Shown: positions 8,131-16,837 of the stretch, piece by piece
Layout of the letters: every line of letters starts with the position of its first letter
Position numbering within the stretch: the first letter of the stretch is position 1
DNA from: CAIQQQ01 sp040399685
GTDB taxonomy: Bacteria > Pseudomonadota > Alphaproteobacteria > Acetobacterales > Acetobacteraceae
Assembly: GCA_040399685.1 (NCBI GenBank)
Contig: JBBART010000009.1
Location: 1 to 64,000 of the forward strand
DNA: 64,000 nucleotides
Reading direction: 5' to 3'
Notes under the pieces: model-generated
The model's database searches: none
What the model was told of the DNA's origin: nothing
What the model saw: the letters and a program-made list of their open reading frames with translations, nothing else
Program-made: the position numbers and the translations under genes

Positions 8131-9604
8131 TACGTCGTCCGCTCTCCTGACGGTGGCGGAGATGGCCGAGGCCGACCGGCTGACCATCGCCCGCGGCACG
8201 CCCGGCTTCGTGCTGATGCACAACGCCGGCGCCGCCGTGGCCGCCGCCATCCAGGCGCGATGGACGCCGTGCCACGTGGCGGTGCTGTGCGGCCCGGGCG
8301 GCAATGGCGGCGACGGCTTCGTCATCGCCCGGATCCTGTCCGAGGCCGGTTATGACGTGTGGGTGGCGCTGCATGGCGACCGGGCCGCCCTGAAGGGCGA
8401 TCCGGCGCTGCACGCGGCGCTATGGCCGGGCGAGATGCTGCCGCTCGGCCCCGATGTGCTGCAACACGCGGACTTGATCGTGGACGCCATCTTCGGCGCC
8501 GGCCTGTCGCGCAAGATCGACGGGATCGTGGCCGAGACATTGCGCCAGGCTGCGAACTCCGGCGTGCCGATCGTGGCGGTGGACGTTCCCAGCGGTCTGT
8601 TCGGCGATACCGGAGACGCCCCGGGTGCTGCCCCTGCGTGCCTGACCGTCACGTTCTTTCGCCAGAAACCGGGCCATCTGCTGCTGCCGGGCCGCGCGGT
8701 ATGCGGGGCGCTGGAGGTGGCCGAGATCGGCATCGCCGACACCGTTCTGGCCGATATCGCGCCGCAAACCTTCGAGAACACGCCTGCCCTGTGGCATCAC
8801 GCGCTGAAGCAGCCCACTTCGGCCGCGCATAAATACACACGCGGCCACGCCCTGCTGTGGGGCGGCTATCCCATGACCGGCGCTGCCCGCCTCGCCGCCC
8901 GTGCCACGGCACGGATGGGGGCCGGATTGGTCACGGTCGCGGTGCCTGCCATCGCCATGCCGATCTATGCCGCCAGCCTGCTCAGCATCATGGTGGCGCC
9001 CATCGAACACGCGGCCGACCTCCAAGCCCTGTTGGACGACAAGCGGATATCCGCCCTGCTGATCGGCCCCGGCGCGGGTGTGGCACCTGAGACGGCGGCG
9101 CGTGTCCTGGCGATGTTGGCAACCGGCAGGCCGATCGTGCTCGATGCCGACGTGTTCGCGGTGTTTCGCGATAGCCCATCGGAGTTGTTCGCCGCCATTG
9201 CCGGCCCGTGCGTGATGACGCCGCATGAAGGCGAATTCGCCCGCGTGTTTCACTCCACCGGCAGCAAGCTGGAACGCGCCCGCGCCGCCGCCCGCACCAG
9301 CGGTGCCGTCATGGTGCTGAAAGGGGCTGACACTGTCATCGCAGCACCGGACGGACGCGCCGCGATCAACGCCAACGCGCCGCCCTTCCTGGCCACGGCC
9401 GGCGCCGGTGACGTGCTGTCCGGCATGATTCTCGGCCTGCTCACCCAAGGGTTGCCGCCGTTCGAAGCCGCCTGCGCCGCTGTATGGCTGCACGGCGCCG
9501 CAGCGGCATCGTTCGGCCACGGCCTGATCGCCGAGGATCTTGCCGATCTTCTTCCGAAAACCCTCCAGTCGCTCGACAGCTACATCAATGGCGGCCAGTC
9601 ATAA
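8123..9604 (+). CDS. nnr: Bifunctional NAD(P)H-hydrate epimerase / ADP-dependent NAD(P)H-hydrate dehydratase
   Basis: A two-domain repair enzyme that restores hydrated NADH and NADPH. The N-terminal epimerase half holds GPGGNGGDG (residues 57-65) and a VDAIFGAGL segment. The C-terminal dehydratase half is ribokinase-like, with a GPGAG loop and the catalytic TAGAGDVLSG motif (about 425-434). Length (493 residues) fits the fused bacterial form. The GTG at 8123 is chosen because AGGGG lies seven bases before it; it overlaps the SDR stop. An ATG at 8102 is the alternative. The last 25 bases overlap the convergent PRC-barrel gene. Confidence 0.92.
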   Translation: MPDTSSALLTVAEMAEADRLTIARGTPGFVLMHNAGAAVAAAIQARWTPCHVAVLCGPGGNGGDGFVIARILSEAGYDVWVALHGDRAALKGDPALHAALWPGEMLPLGPDVLQHADLIVDAIFGAGLSRKIDGIVAETLRQAANSGVPIVAVDVPSGLFGDTGDAPGAAPACLTVTFFRQKPGHLLLPGRAVCGALEVAEIGIADTVLADIAPQTFENTPALWHHALKQPTSAAHKYTRGHALLWGGYPMTGAARLAARATARMGAGLVTVAVPAIAMPIYAASLLSIMVAPIEHAADLQALLDDKRISALLIGPGAGVAPETAARVLAMLATGRPIVLDADVFAVFRDSPSELFAAIAGPCVMTPHEGEFARVFHSTGSKLERARAAARTSGAVMVLKGADTVIAAPDGRAAINANAPPFLATAGAGDVLSGMILGLLTQGLPPFEAACAAVWLHGAAAASFGHGLIAEDLADLLPKTLQSLDSYINGGQS

Positions 9605-10341
9605 TGGTCGCGCAGCCGCTGCTCATAGGATGAATTGATCAGCGCCGCCGGGTCCCATTCCGGGCTCGCCCGCACCTTGTCGCATGACACGTCGATGGTG
9701 ATCGACTGCTCAACCCAATCAATCGCCTTCACGCAATGCGGCGACAGCAGCACATGCTTGCCCGGCCACCAGTTGCGGGTATCCACGATCAGATAGCGCA
9801 AAACCCAGTTATGGGTGTCCATGAGGAAGTCGCTGACGTGGCCGATATGGCCGTCGGTTGCATGGAGACTGTAGCCGTCGGTGGCGGAGACGCTGCGTAA
9901 ATGCGGATCGCCTTCGTGCTGCTGGCTCATCACGTCACTGCCCAGCGACGAATCGATTGGCGGCATGAAGCCCGGCGCCAGCGGGGCCGCGAGGCCCTCC
10001 ATGCCGAACGCGCCGCCACCCCAATACGGGTCCCACCCGTAATAGGCGAAAACGCCCTGCTCCATCTGGCGTGAGACCGGCAGATCCTGCTGAATGTCAG
10101 GGCTCGCCTCCACACGGGCGCGGGTCAGGCCAACCGGCAGGATTTTACGGTTGAAATCAGGCTGGCCGAGCGCTGAGGGATGCAGCAACACCAGCCTCCC
10201 CGGCAGCCAGTGGCCTGTATCCACCACAAGCCAACGCAGCCGCCAGTTGGTATCGTCAAACAGCAGATCGCTGACCGTTCCGATCTTGCCGTCGGTGGCA
10301 CAAATCGAAAGCCCCATCAAAGCGGACGTGACAGACATCAT
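9580..10341 (-). CDS. PRC-barrel domain protein (two barrels)
   Basis: A 253-residue protein with two PRC-barrel repeats. The first (residues about 8-75) includes DGKIGTVSDLLFDD and LRWLVVDTGHWLPGR. The second (about 155-235) includes DGHIGHVSDFLMD and LRYLIVDTRNWWPGK. The linker is rich in Gly, Pro and Met. AAGGAG sits eight bases before the ATG at 10341. PRC barrels occur in photosynthetic reaction-centre H subunits, RimM and many soluble alphaproteobacterial proteins linked to stress. The specific role is unknown. It is followed convergently by nnr. Confidence 0.88.
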   Translation of the reverse strand: MMSVTSALMGLSICATDGKIGTVSDLLFDDTNWRLRWLVVDTGHWLPGRLVLLHPSALGQPDFNRKILPVGLTRARVEASPDIQQDLPVSRQMEQGVFAYYGWDPYWGGGAFGMEGLAAPLAPGFMPPIDSSLGSDVMSQQHEGDPHLRSVSATDGYSLHATDGHIGHVSDFLMDTHNWVLRYLIVDTRNWWPGKHVLLSPHCVKAIDWVEQSITIDVSCDKVRASPEWDPAALINSSYEQRLRDHYDWPPLM

Positions 10342-10506
10342 GGATTTGGCTCCTTGAATCCCGCGTTCACGGTCTCAACGCGCCAGCAACGCAACCTGTT
10401 CCATGTCTGTCTTGTTGGCGGAACCAAGCGTATCGTTCTGAATTAGATTTACACGCTAAACCCACCTGAAGCCGTCTTTTCGGCGGATGGTGTTGGAGGA
10501 TATTTC

Positions 10507-10986
10507 ATGCGCGTCGCCAAAACCACCGCCATTGTCTTCGTCGCTCTGGCCGCCCTGCTGGCAGCCAGAAGCGCCATGGCCCAGCCGGCCACGCCCCCGT
10601 ACGAGACCGGCGCGAGACCCGGCAACGAGATCGGCACCGGGCAATCCTTGCCGCTGTCGGACAAAGCCAGCAACACCAATGCGGGCGACACGAAAAATGT
10701 CATCGCTCCACGCCTTCCCACCCCACAGGTCAGCGAATCGTCCGGCCCACGGGATTTCCTGATCGCCGCCCGTCAGGCTTTGGCCACCAACCAGACCGGA
10801 GAAGCCCAGGAAGCGCTGGAGCGGGCCGAGAGCCGGGCGCTTGAAGGCAATATCCTGGCGTCGGACATCGCCATGCCGAGCCAGAAGAGCACGGTTCAAA
10901 CCATCGCCGCCGCCCGCCAGGCGCTGGCCGAAGGCGATCGCGGTGCGTCGATCATGTTGATCGACAAAGCGCTTGCGGGACTTTGA
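10507..10986 (+). CDS. Secreted hypothetical protein
   Basis: A 159-residue protein with a clear signal peptide (cleavage near AMA-QP, residue 25), a low-complexity mature N-terminus, and a helical C-terminal half. That half contains two similar segments, AARQALATNQTGEAQEAL and AARQALAEGDRGAS, which resemble a degenerate helical repeat. A strong GGAGG lies about eight bases upstream of the ATG. I do not recognise a named family. It is a monocistron ending in a perfect hairpin terminator. Confidence 0.8.
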   Translation: MRVAKTTAIVFVALAALLAARSAMAQPATPPYETGARPGNEIGTGQSLPLSDKASNTNAGDTKNVIAPRLPTPQVSESSGPRDFLIAARQALATNQTGEAQEALERAESRALEGNILASDIAMPSQKSTVQTIAAARQALAEGDRGASIMLIDKALAGL

Positions 10987-10993
10987 CAAGCAT

Positions 10994-11026
10994 GGGGCTG
11001 GGTGGACCCAGCCCCATTTCTTTTTC
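10994..11026 (+). terminator. Rho-independent terminator after the secreted hypothetical gene
   Basis: A perfect 10-bp inverted repeat (10994-11003 with 11006-11015) has a two-base centre and is followed by ATTTCTTTTTC. It starts seven bases after the stop of the plus-strand gene and sits between two convergent genes. The T-rich tail is on the plus strand. Confidence 0.85.
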
Positions 11027-12518
11027 AGCTGACGGCGCGATTGTCCATGGGCCGCAATCGAATGCCGGGGCGCAGATTGCGGAACGGCAACAGCGCCGGG
11101 TCCGCGACCACCGGCCCAGGTGCGGCCGCGACAATGACGATCTCAGCGATCGGCTGGAAATCCGCCCGAAAATGCACCGAGGATTTCAGCACCAGAATCT
11201 TGCACGCGCCCGGCTCGAGTCCAACATGGCGGATCAACGCCTGGTCCAGCGCCTGCATCTTGCGCGACACCACGATCACCTGCACCCCAGGTGCCACCTC
11301 GATCAGCGCCGTCGGCCCCAGGGCTGCAGGATTGCCCTTGGCCATCGGCCCGGTGCCGACAAACACGCCATCGGTCAGCCTCACCACCCGCGCTGACACG
11401 CGCAACGGCGCGCCATCGGATTTTCCGCCAAGGTCAAGCTCGATCAGCGCCCCCTCGCCGGCCGCATGGCACAGGGCGGCACTGACGTCGTCGTTGATCA
11501 ACGCCAGCAAGGCGCCGCGGGCCTTTTGGCGGATCAGTTCCAACAGCAACCCGGTGGTGTCGCCATGGCCGCCACCACCGGGATTGTCCTGGGTGTCGGC
11601 GATCACTACCGGCCTGCTGGCGGTGGCAGACAGCGCGATGGCGCGGGCAACCGCGACATCGGCCTGTTCAACATCTGAGCGAAAATCGGCTTCGCGTGCG
11701 GTGATGAAACCGAACAGGGCATCCGCCGCCGCATCTGCCTGGTCCTGCGTGTCGGCATAGGCGGCCATGGCCACGCCGCAATCGGCAAAATCGGCGTAGG
11801 GAAAGCCAAAGCAGAACGCCAGTTCCGCTGCATCGTGTTCGGCCGCCAGTTCTGTGCGCGCATCCGCCACCGGCTTCATCGGCGGGAACATGGTGCATTG
11901 GCTGGACAGCGGGATGAAGAAGTTCACCTGCCGGAACGCCCGCGCCCATGGCCGGCCACGGGCAATCCGCGCCAACAGCAGCGTCATCGCCTGGGCGCCG
12001 GCGGCTGGCATGTCGATATGCGGATAGGTGCGAAACGGCACCGCCGCATCGGCCAGTTCCACCATCTTGAGCGTGAGGTTACAGTGCGGATCAAGGCTGA
12101 TGGTGAGCGGAATGTCGCCCACGATGGCGCGCACGCGGCGCAGCAACTCGCCCTCCATGTCCGGATAGCTGTCCGAGACGGCGGCCCCGTGCAGGTCGAG
12201 GTAAACACCGTCCAGCGGCGCCTCATCCAGCGCCACCGACAATCCGGCGCAGATCAACCCGGAAATCCGCTCGAACGCCTCGTCCTGCACCGGCCCGGCC
12301 GGATTGGCGAAGCCCCAGGCCAGCGGTACCAAATCAACGCCCGCCGCCGCTTCAATGGCGCCGGAGATGGGCACCGATGTGCCGCGAACGGCGGCGAACA
12401 GTGGCTGACCGTGCACCAACCCCGGAAATCCACCGGTCTTGACGAAATCGATGTAGCGGGTCGGGCGGGGCGCAAAGGAATGGCTTTCGTGCAGGAAGCC
12501 ACCAACGGCGATACGCAT
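11025..12518 (-). CDS. M81 family metallopeptidase (MlrC-like)
   Basis: A 497-residue protein of the MlrC family, named for the enzyme that opens linearised microcystin. Its start MRIAVGGFLHESHSF is characteristic. DLHGAAVSD, SLDPHCNLT and TYPHIDM supply the metal-binding Asp/His residues, and ADTQDNPGGGGHGDTT is a hallmark of the C-terminal domain. The ATG at 12518 has GGAG five bases upstream. Most members outside microcystin degraders act on unknown peptides or amides. It stands alone between convergent and tandem neighbours. Confidence 0.9.
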   Translation of the reverse strand: MRIAVGGFLHESHSFAPRPTRYIDFVKTGGFPGLVHGQPLFAAVRGTSVPISGAIEAAAGVDLVPLAWGFANPAGPVQDEAFERISGLICAGLSVALDEAPLDGVYLDLHGAAVSDSYPDMEGELLRRVRAIVGDIPLTISLDPHCNLTLKMVELADAAVPFRTYPHIDMPAAGAQAMTLLLARIARGRPWARAFRQVNFFIPLSSQCTMFPPMKPVADARTELAAEHDAAELAFCFGFPYADFADCGVAMAAYADTQDQADAAADALFGFITAREADFRSDVEQADVAVARAIALSATASRPVVIADTQDNPGGGGHGDTTGLLLELIRQKARGALLALINDDVSAALCHAAGEGALIELDLGGKSDGAPLRVSARVVRLTDGVFVGTGPMAKGNPAALGPTALIEVAPGVQVIVVSRKMQALDQALIRHVGLEPGACKILVLKSSVHFRADFQPIAEIVIVAAAPGPVVADPALLPFRNLRPGIRLRPMDNRAVS

Positions 12519-12580
12519 AGGATCTCCGGTCTTGCTGATGAGGCCAGCACCCTGCTCCCGGTCGACCGACAAGACCAGGG

Positions 12581-12617
12581 CGCGGTGCCGGGGCGAAAAA
12601 TCCGCCCCGGCACCGCG
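12581..12617 (-). terminator. Perfect 15-bp stem-loop between the CsbD-like gene and the M81 gene
   Basis: Bases 12581-12595 are exactly complementary to 12603-12617, with a seven-base loop AAAAATC. The hairpin lies 26 bases past the stop of the minus-strand CsbD-like gene and 63 bases before the M81 start. It has no U-run, so it is either a Rho-independent-like 3' structure, an RNA-stability element or an attenuator. Confidence 0.6.
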
Positions 12618-12642
12618 ATCAGGCCCTGCGATCAGCTATGGA

Positions 12643-13074
12643 TCAGCGACGCAACCAGCGCTGCACCTTCGGCTCCGGCGCCAGCGGGCTTGACGCCGCG
12701 TGGATCAGGAAAGCGCTGAGGTAACCAAGCGCCGCCATGCCGATCAAAGACAGCAGCGGCGCCTTGACGATCGTCTCACCGACAACCGCGTTGGCCTTTG
12801 CCCCCGCGGCATAGATGCGGGTGCCGACCACATGGGCCTCGTCCACCACAACGCCGGCGGCGTTTCGCAACACGGCACTGGCGCGCGCGGCGGCGGTGCT
12901 GGCGGCTTCAGCAGCACCGTCAGCGATCTGGCCGGCCTGCTGCTGCATCTTGCCAGACGCCTGGTTGATCTCGCCTTCGAACTTTTTCGCGTTGTCGCCG
13001 GTGATGGCGCCGTAGCCTTCTTTCATCCGGCCGGTCAGGTCGCGAACCGTGCCGCTCATGTCATTACTGGTCAT
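12643..13074 (-). CDS. CsbD-like protein with C-terminal membrane segment
   Basis: A 143-residue protein. The N-terminus (DMSGTVRDLTGRMKEGYGAI) is a CsbD-type domain, followed by an Ala-rich amphipathic helix and one hydrophobic segment near the C-terminus (LLSLIGMAALGYLSAFLI). CsbD proteins are small general-stress proteins of unknown mechanism; this version appears to be membrane anchored. The ATG at 13074 has AAGGA upstream. A second, soluble CsbD-like gene lies 51 bases upstream on the same strand. Confidence 0.85.
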   Translation of the reverse strand: MTSNDMSGTVRDLTGRMKEGYGAITGDNAKKFEGEINQASGKMQQQAGQIADGAAEAASTAAARASAVLRNAAGVVVDEAHVVGTRIYAAGAKANAVVGETIVKAPLLSLIGMAALGYLSAFLIHAASSPLAPEPKVQRWLRR

Positions 13075-13125
13075 CAGTTTCGATCCTTTTTGCTCGGTTT
13101 TCATCACGGTCAACGCACGATGAAT

Positions 13126-13305
13126 TCACTTGGTTGCGTCGCGGATCACATCCTTGGCGCCGCCAATTGCGTTCTGAACCTTGCCGGCAGCCTTCTCGGC
13201 AGCACCTTCGGCCTGGATTTTCGCATCGCCGGACAGTTTGCCGAATGCTTCCTTCACAGCCCCCTTGGCCTCATGTGCCGCGCCCTCGACCCGATCCTTG
13301 TCCAT
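13126..13305 (-). CDS. CsbD family stress protein
   Basis: A 59-residue protein that is almost entirely a CsbD domain: MDKDRVEGAAHEAKGAVKEA, then a KLSGDAKIQAEG segment with repeated Ala/Gly/Lys. The ATG at 13305 has AGGA eight bases upstream, which rules out the longer open frame. The family responds to general stress in many bacteria. It pairs with the membrane-anchored CsbD-like gene downstream. Confidence 0.88.
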   Translation of the reverse strand: MDKDRVEGAAHEAKGAVKEAFGKLSGDAKIQAEGAAEKAAGKVQNAIGGAKDVIRDATK

Positions 13306-13430
13306 ATCTTTGTTCCTAGACGTGATGCCGCAGTCCCCATCGAGGGTGCTGGAACAACGCCAGAATCGCGGCATGGTTTCCTGTCCGGATTCATGCTCGT
13401 TTGGACAACTACTTCAGCGCTGGGATTTCA

Positions 13431-14681
13431 ATGCTTTCCGTTCATACGCTCACCTGGGGCATCGCGGCCCTCGCCATGACCGGCGTTATCGCGAGACCAG
13501 GCGGATGGCCGGAGGCGATCTGGGCGGTGCTGGGCGCCGCAGCCCTCGTGCTGCCGGGCCTGGTGGGCTGGCGCGACGCCGTGGAGGCGATCCGCCGCGG
13601 CAGCGAAGTCTATCTGTTCCTCGGCGGCATGATGCTGATCGCCGAACTGGCCCGGCAGCAAGGGCTGTTCAACCATCTGGCCGCACGGGCGGCCGCCATG
13701 GCGCGCGGCTCGGCGAACCGGCTGTTCGCGCTGGTGTATGGCGTGGGCGTTCTGGTGACGGTGTTCCTGTCCAACGACGCCACAGCCGTGGTGATGACCC
13801 CCGCCGTCTTCGCCGCCGCCCGCGCGGCACGGGCCGAGCCGCTGCCGTATCTGCTGATCTGCGCCTTCATCGCCAATGCGGCCAGCTTCGTGCTGCCGAT
13901 TTCCAACCCAGCCAATTTCGTGGTGTTCGGCGCCCATATGCCGCCGCTGCTGGAATGGCTGCGGCTGTTCACAATTCCGTCAATCCTGGCCATCGCCGCC
14001 ACCTTCGTGGTGTTGCGATGCACCCAACGATCCGCGCTACAACAGGCTTTGGCGACCGACATCGTGGTGCCGCATCTGTCGCGTGGCGGACGCGCGGCGG
14101 CTTGGGGGATCGGCGCCACCACAATCGTGCTGCTGACGGCCTCGGCATTCGACATTCCATTGGGTCCGCCCACTTTTCTTGCTGGCCTGCTGACCGTCGT
14201 GGTCTCGCTGGCCATCGCGCGACAGTCGCCATGGGGCGTGCTGTCCGGCGTGTCGTGGTCGGTGTTGCCGCTGGTGGCGGGGTTGTTCGTGCTCGTGGAA
14301 AGCCTGGACCGCACCGGCGTCATCCAGTCGTTGCGCGAGATGCTGCAAGCTCAGGCCAACCACTCGGTGCAGACCACTGGCTGGATGGCGGGGCTGGCCT
14401 GGGGCTTTGGCAGCAACATCATCAACAATCTGCCGGCCGGGCTGATCGCCGGTTCCGCTTTGGCATCCGCCGCCATGCCCAGCGAGGTGAATGCCGCGGT
14501 GCTGATCGGGGTGGATCTGGGGCCGAACCTGTCCGTCACCGGCTCGCTCGCCACCATCCTGTGGCTCGTGGCGCTGCGGCGCGAGGGTGTGCATGTGAGC
14601 GCGATGCGCTTCCTCGGCATCGGCGTGCTGGTGATGCCGCCGGCATTGCTGCTGGCGCTGGCCGGACTGCTGTTGCGTTAA
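13431..14681 (+). CDS. ArsB/NhaD-type ion transporter
   Basis: A 416-residue polytopic membrane protein with about eleven to twelve hydrophobic segments. It contains the ion transporter superfamily signature VTVFLSNDATAVVMTPAV and a second inverted-repeat signature GSNIINNLPAGLIAGSA, with GVDLGPNLSVTGS close by. These match ArsB-type arsenite or related anion permeases. No arsR, arsC or arsA lies nearby, so the substrate is uncertain. The ATG at 13431 has GGGAT about six bases before it. Repeat copy A begins immediately after the stop. Confidence 0.88.
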   Translation: MLSVHTLTWGIAALAMTGVIARPGGWPEAIWAVLGAAALVLPGLVGWRDAVEAIRRGSEVYLFLGGMMLIAELARQQGLFNHLAARAAAMARGSANRLFALVYGVGVLVTVFLSNDATAVVMTPAVFAAARAARAEPLPYLLICAFIANAASFVLPISNPANFVVFGAHMPPLLEWLRLFTIPSILAIAATFVVLRCTQRSALQQALATDIVVPHLSRGGRAAAWGIGATTIVLLTASAFDIPLGPPTFLAGLLTVVVSLAIARQSPWGVLSGVSWSVLPLVAGLFVLVESLDRTGVIQSLREMLQAQANHSVQTTGWMAGLAWGFGSNIINNLPAGLIAGSALASAAMPSEVNAAVLIGVDLGPNLSVTGSLATILWLVALRREGVHVSAMRFLGIGVLVMPPALLLALAGLLLR

Positions 14682-14682
14682 A

Positions 14683-14938
14683 GCGTGATCACCTGAAGTC
14701 GAGCGGCCCTGGAGACGGTTGAAGATTTCGTCAGGCAAAAAAGATGAAGGTAAGCGAAGGGGTTCTTTTTTGAAAAAAAGAACCAAAAAACTCCACGAAT
14801 CTAAAGCTATGGTGCGGCATGTGTCGCGCCACGATGCCGAAACGAATGGAAGTCTTTTTGCTTCTTTTTCTTCAGAAAAAGAAGATCTTCCTCTCTTGAA
14901 GATCACTTTTCGATCCAACTTCAAGCAATCACGCGCCG
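14683..14938. repeat. Hairpin-rich interspersed repeat, copy A
   Basis: This ~256-base intergenic stretch is homologous to 53515-53753. Conserved blocks are GCGTGATC.CCTGAAGTCGA at the left, a hairpin at 14761-14784 (GGTTC arms around T6/A7), an imperfect middle stem (TGGTGCG with CGCGCCA) and a hairpin at 14861-14884 (CTTCTTTTTC with GAAAAAGAAG). It is much more AT-rich than its surroundings. Both copies lie directly behind the 3' end of a plus-strand gene. Any reading frame here is low-complexity Lys/Ser and not credible as a protein. Confidence 0.85.
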
Positions 14939-14941
14939 GCG

Positions 14942-15910
14942 TCAGAGGGCCACGCTGAGATCGACCAGAAACCGCCCGATCTCGGGGCGCTTCGGCACGA
15001 TGCGGTTCTCCACATACCAATCAGCCACGCGTTCAATCTGGACGGCCTGTTCAGGCCCCACCGAAACCAGAGGCGGCGTGTTGTTCTCTCCCAGCCGTGC
15101 GCCGAGCGTGGCGGGCAGCCCCATCTCACGCGCCCAGATGGCGCCGGCCTCGTCCTTGTTGGCCCGCGCCCAGGCGTTCTCCTGCTGCAACACCGCCAGC
15201 ACCGCCTTCATCACGGGTCGATTGGCCGCGAGGTAGGATTGACCCACGAAGAACGCCACCGCGTTTTCCGAGCCGCATTGTGCGCCATCGGCCAGCACGC
15301 GGGTCTCGCCCTTGGCCAACGCCAGGGAAATGAACGGGTCCCATATGGCCCAGGCGTCCACTGCGCCGCTGGCAAACGCGGCATTGGCGTCCACCGGGCC
15401 GAGATAGACGCGTTTGACCTGATCCAGTGCAATGCCGGCCCGGGTCAGCGCCCGCACCAGGATATATTCACCGGTGCCCCCTCGATTGACCGCGACCGTG
15501 CGCCCGACCAGATCGCGGATGGTGCCGATGGGCGAGGCCTTGGCCACCAAGATCGCCTCGGCGCTTGGGCTGATGCGCTGGTAGCCGAACAGCACCAACG
15601 GCACATCGGCCGCCCGTGATGTGATGAAGGCGGTGGAGCTGCCAGCCGTCAGGTCGACAGCCCCTCCCGCGAGGGCCTCCACCGCGGGCGCCGCTGCGGC
15701 AAAAGGTCCAGCCCATTCCACCCGCACGCCCAGCGGCGCGAGCGCCTTCTCCAGGCTGCCATGCGCCTTGGCCAATGTGAGATCGTTCGGCGCCTTCAAA
15801 TAGGCGATCCGCAGCGGGGCCAGCGTTTGCGCCCACACAGGCGCTGCCGTGGCGGCCAGGGTGGCGCCAACGATAAACATACGGCGGGTGGTCTGGATGG
15901 ATCTGATCAT
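14942..15910 (-). CDS. SsuA-like substrate-binding protein (aliphatic sulfonate/nitrate/taurine type ABC)
   Basis: A 322-residue periplasmic binding protein. Its start, MIRSIQTTRRMFIVGATLAA, carries a twin-arginine-like signal, with cleavage near VWA-QT. The mature part follows the SsuA/NrtA fold: LRIAYLKAPND, then AGGAVDLTAGSSTAFI, LVGRTVAVNRGGTGEYIL and AVDAWAIWDPF. AGGAAAC precedes the ATG at 15910. No ATPase or permease gene is adjacent, so it is an orphan here. It diverges from thiM, and related NMT1-fold proteins can bind pyrimidine precursors, so a thiamine link cannot be excluded. Confidence 0.88.
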   Translation of the reverse strand: MIRSIQTTRRMFIVGATLAATAAPVWAQTLAPLRIAYLKAPNDLTLAKAHGSLEKALAPLGVRVEWAGPFAAAAPAVEALAGGAVDLTAGSSTAFITSRAADVPLVLFGYQRISPSAEAILVAKASPIGTIRDLVGRTVAVNRGGTGEYILVRALTRAGIALDQVKRVYLGPVDANAAFASGAVDAWAIWDPFISLALAKGETRVLADGAQCGSENAVAFFVGQSYLAANRPVMKAVLAVLQQENAWARANKDEAGAIWAREMGLPATLGARLGENNTPPLVSVGPEQAVQIERVADWYVENRIVPKRPEIGRFLVDLSVAL

Positions 15911-15990
15911 GCACCGTTTCCTGACACGGCTTGACCGAGGCAGCAATGCTGTGGACGGTGCGGCGTCGAACCTGCGGAAAGCCATGTCTC

Positions 15991-16779
15991 ATGATGTCTC
16001 CCGCCTCCCTGGCGATCACCCGCCAGGCTCTGCGCCAGCGCGCACCCTTGGTGCACAACCTGACGAGCGCCGTGGTTGCCAACTTTACCGCCAACGCGCT
16101 GCTGGCGATCGGCGCGTCTCCGGCCATGGTGGTATCCGCTGACGAGATCACCGACTTCGTGGCGCTGGCCGACGCCTTGGTGATCAACATGGGCAGCCGG
16201 ACACTGGCCCAGTCCGAGATCATGAAGATTGCCGCCACGGTCGCGGTTCAGGTCGGAACGCCGTGGGTGCTGGACCCGGTGGCCGCCGGCGCCATCGCAG
16301 CCCGTACCGCGTTCGCCCGCGTGCTGTGCGCCATGAAGCCCACGGCCATTCGTGGGAATGCGTCTGAAATCATGAGCCTGGCCGGCGAAGCGGGCGGCGG
16401 GCGCGGCGTGGACACCTGCGCCAGTTCAGACAACGCGATCGGCGCCGCCCAGCGCCTGGCCCGCAGCACCGGCGCCATCGTGGCCGTGACCGGCGCCATC
16501 GATTACGTGACGGACGGCGCCGAACTGGTGGCCGTGGCGCACGGCCACCCCATGATGACCCGCGTGACCGGCATGGGCTGTGCGGCCACCGCCATCGTGG
16601 CCGCCTGCCTGGGCGTGGACCCCAACCGCCTGCGCGCCGTGGCCCATGCGCTGACCTTCACAGGCATCGCCGGCGAGATCGCGGCGCAACAGGCGAACGG
16701 GCCGGGATCGCTCGCGATGCTCTATCTCGATGCGCTGGCAGGCGATCTTATTGCGCCTGTGACGTCCACGATTTCTTAA
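15991..16779 (+). CDS. thiM: Hydroxyethylthiazole kinase
   Basis: A 262-residue kinase that phosphorylates 4-methyl-5-(2-hydroxyethyl)thiazole in thiamine salvage. Recognisable pieces are PLVHNLTSAVVANFTANALL near the start, GTPWVLDPVAAGA, RGNASEI, and the C-terminal anion-hole motif TGMGCAATA with the catalytic Cys. Tandem ATGs at 15991 and 15994 are both possible; GGAAAG lies about ten bases upstream. Other thiamine genes are absent. No convincing TPP riboswitch precedes it. Confidence 0.93.
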   Translation: MMSPASLAITRQALRQRAPLVHNLTSAVVANFTANALLAIGASPAMVVSADEITDFVALADALVINMGSRTLAQSEIMKIAATVAVQVGTPWVLDPVAAGAIAARTAFARVLCAMKPTAIRGNASEIMSLAGEAGGGRGVDTCASSDNAIGAAQRLARSTGAIVAVTGAIDYVTDGAELVAVAHGHPMMTRVTGMGCAATAIVAACLGVDPNRLRAVAHALTFTGIAGEIAAQQANGPGSLAMLYLDALAGDLIAPVTSTIS

Positions 16780-16837
16780 CCTTTAGGTCGCATATTGAGA
16801 CAAGGCGGGCCACCGCGCGCCACACGGAAGCCTCATC

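Noticed and set aside
12643..13305. CsbD pair read as a toxin-antitoxin module
   Set aside because: Both proteins have clear CsbD-type sequence and neither resembles a toxin or antitoxin; the pairing fits stress genes.
14719..14958. 79-codon plus-strand reading frame
   Set aside because: It lies wholly within repeat copy A; its Lys/Ser/Phe-rich product is a by-product of the hairpin sequences.
15911..15990. Possible TPP riboswitch upstream of thiM
   Set aside because: A GAACCTG-like string is present at about 15968-15974, but the spacer is only 80 bases and the other conserved THI-box elements (CTGAGA and GGGTGC-like arms) are missing.
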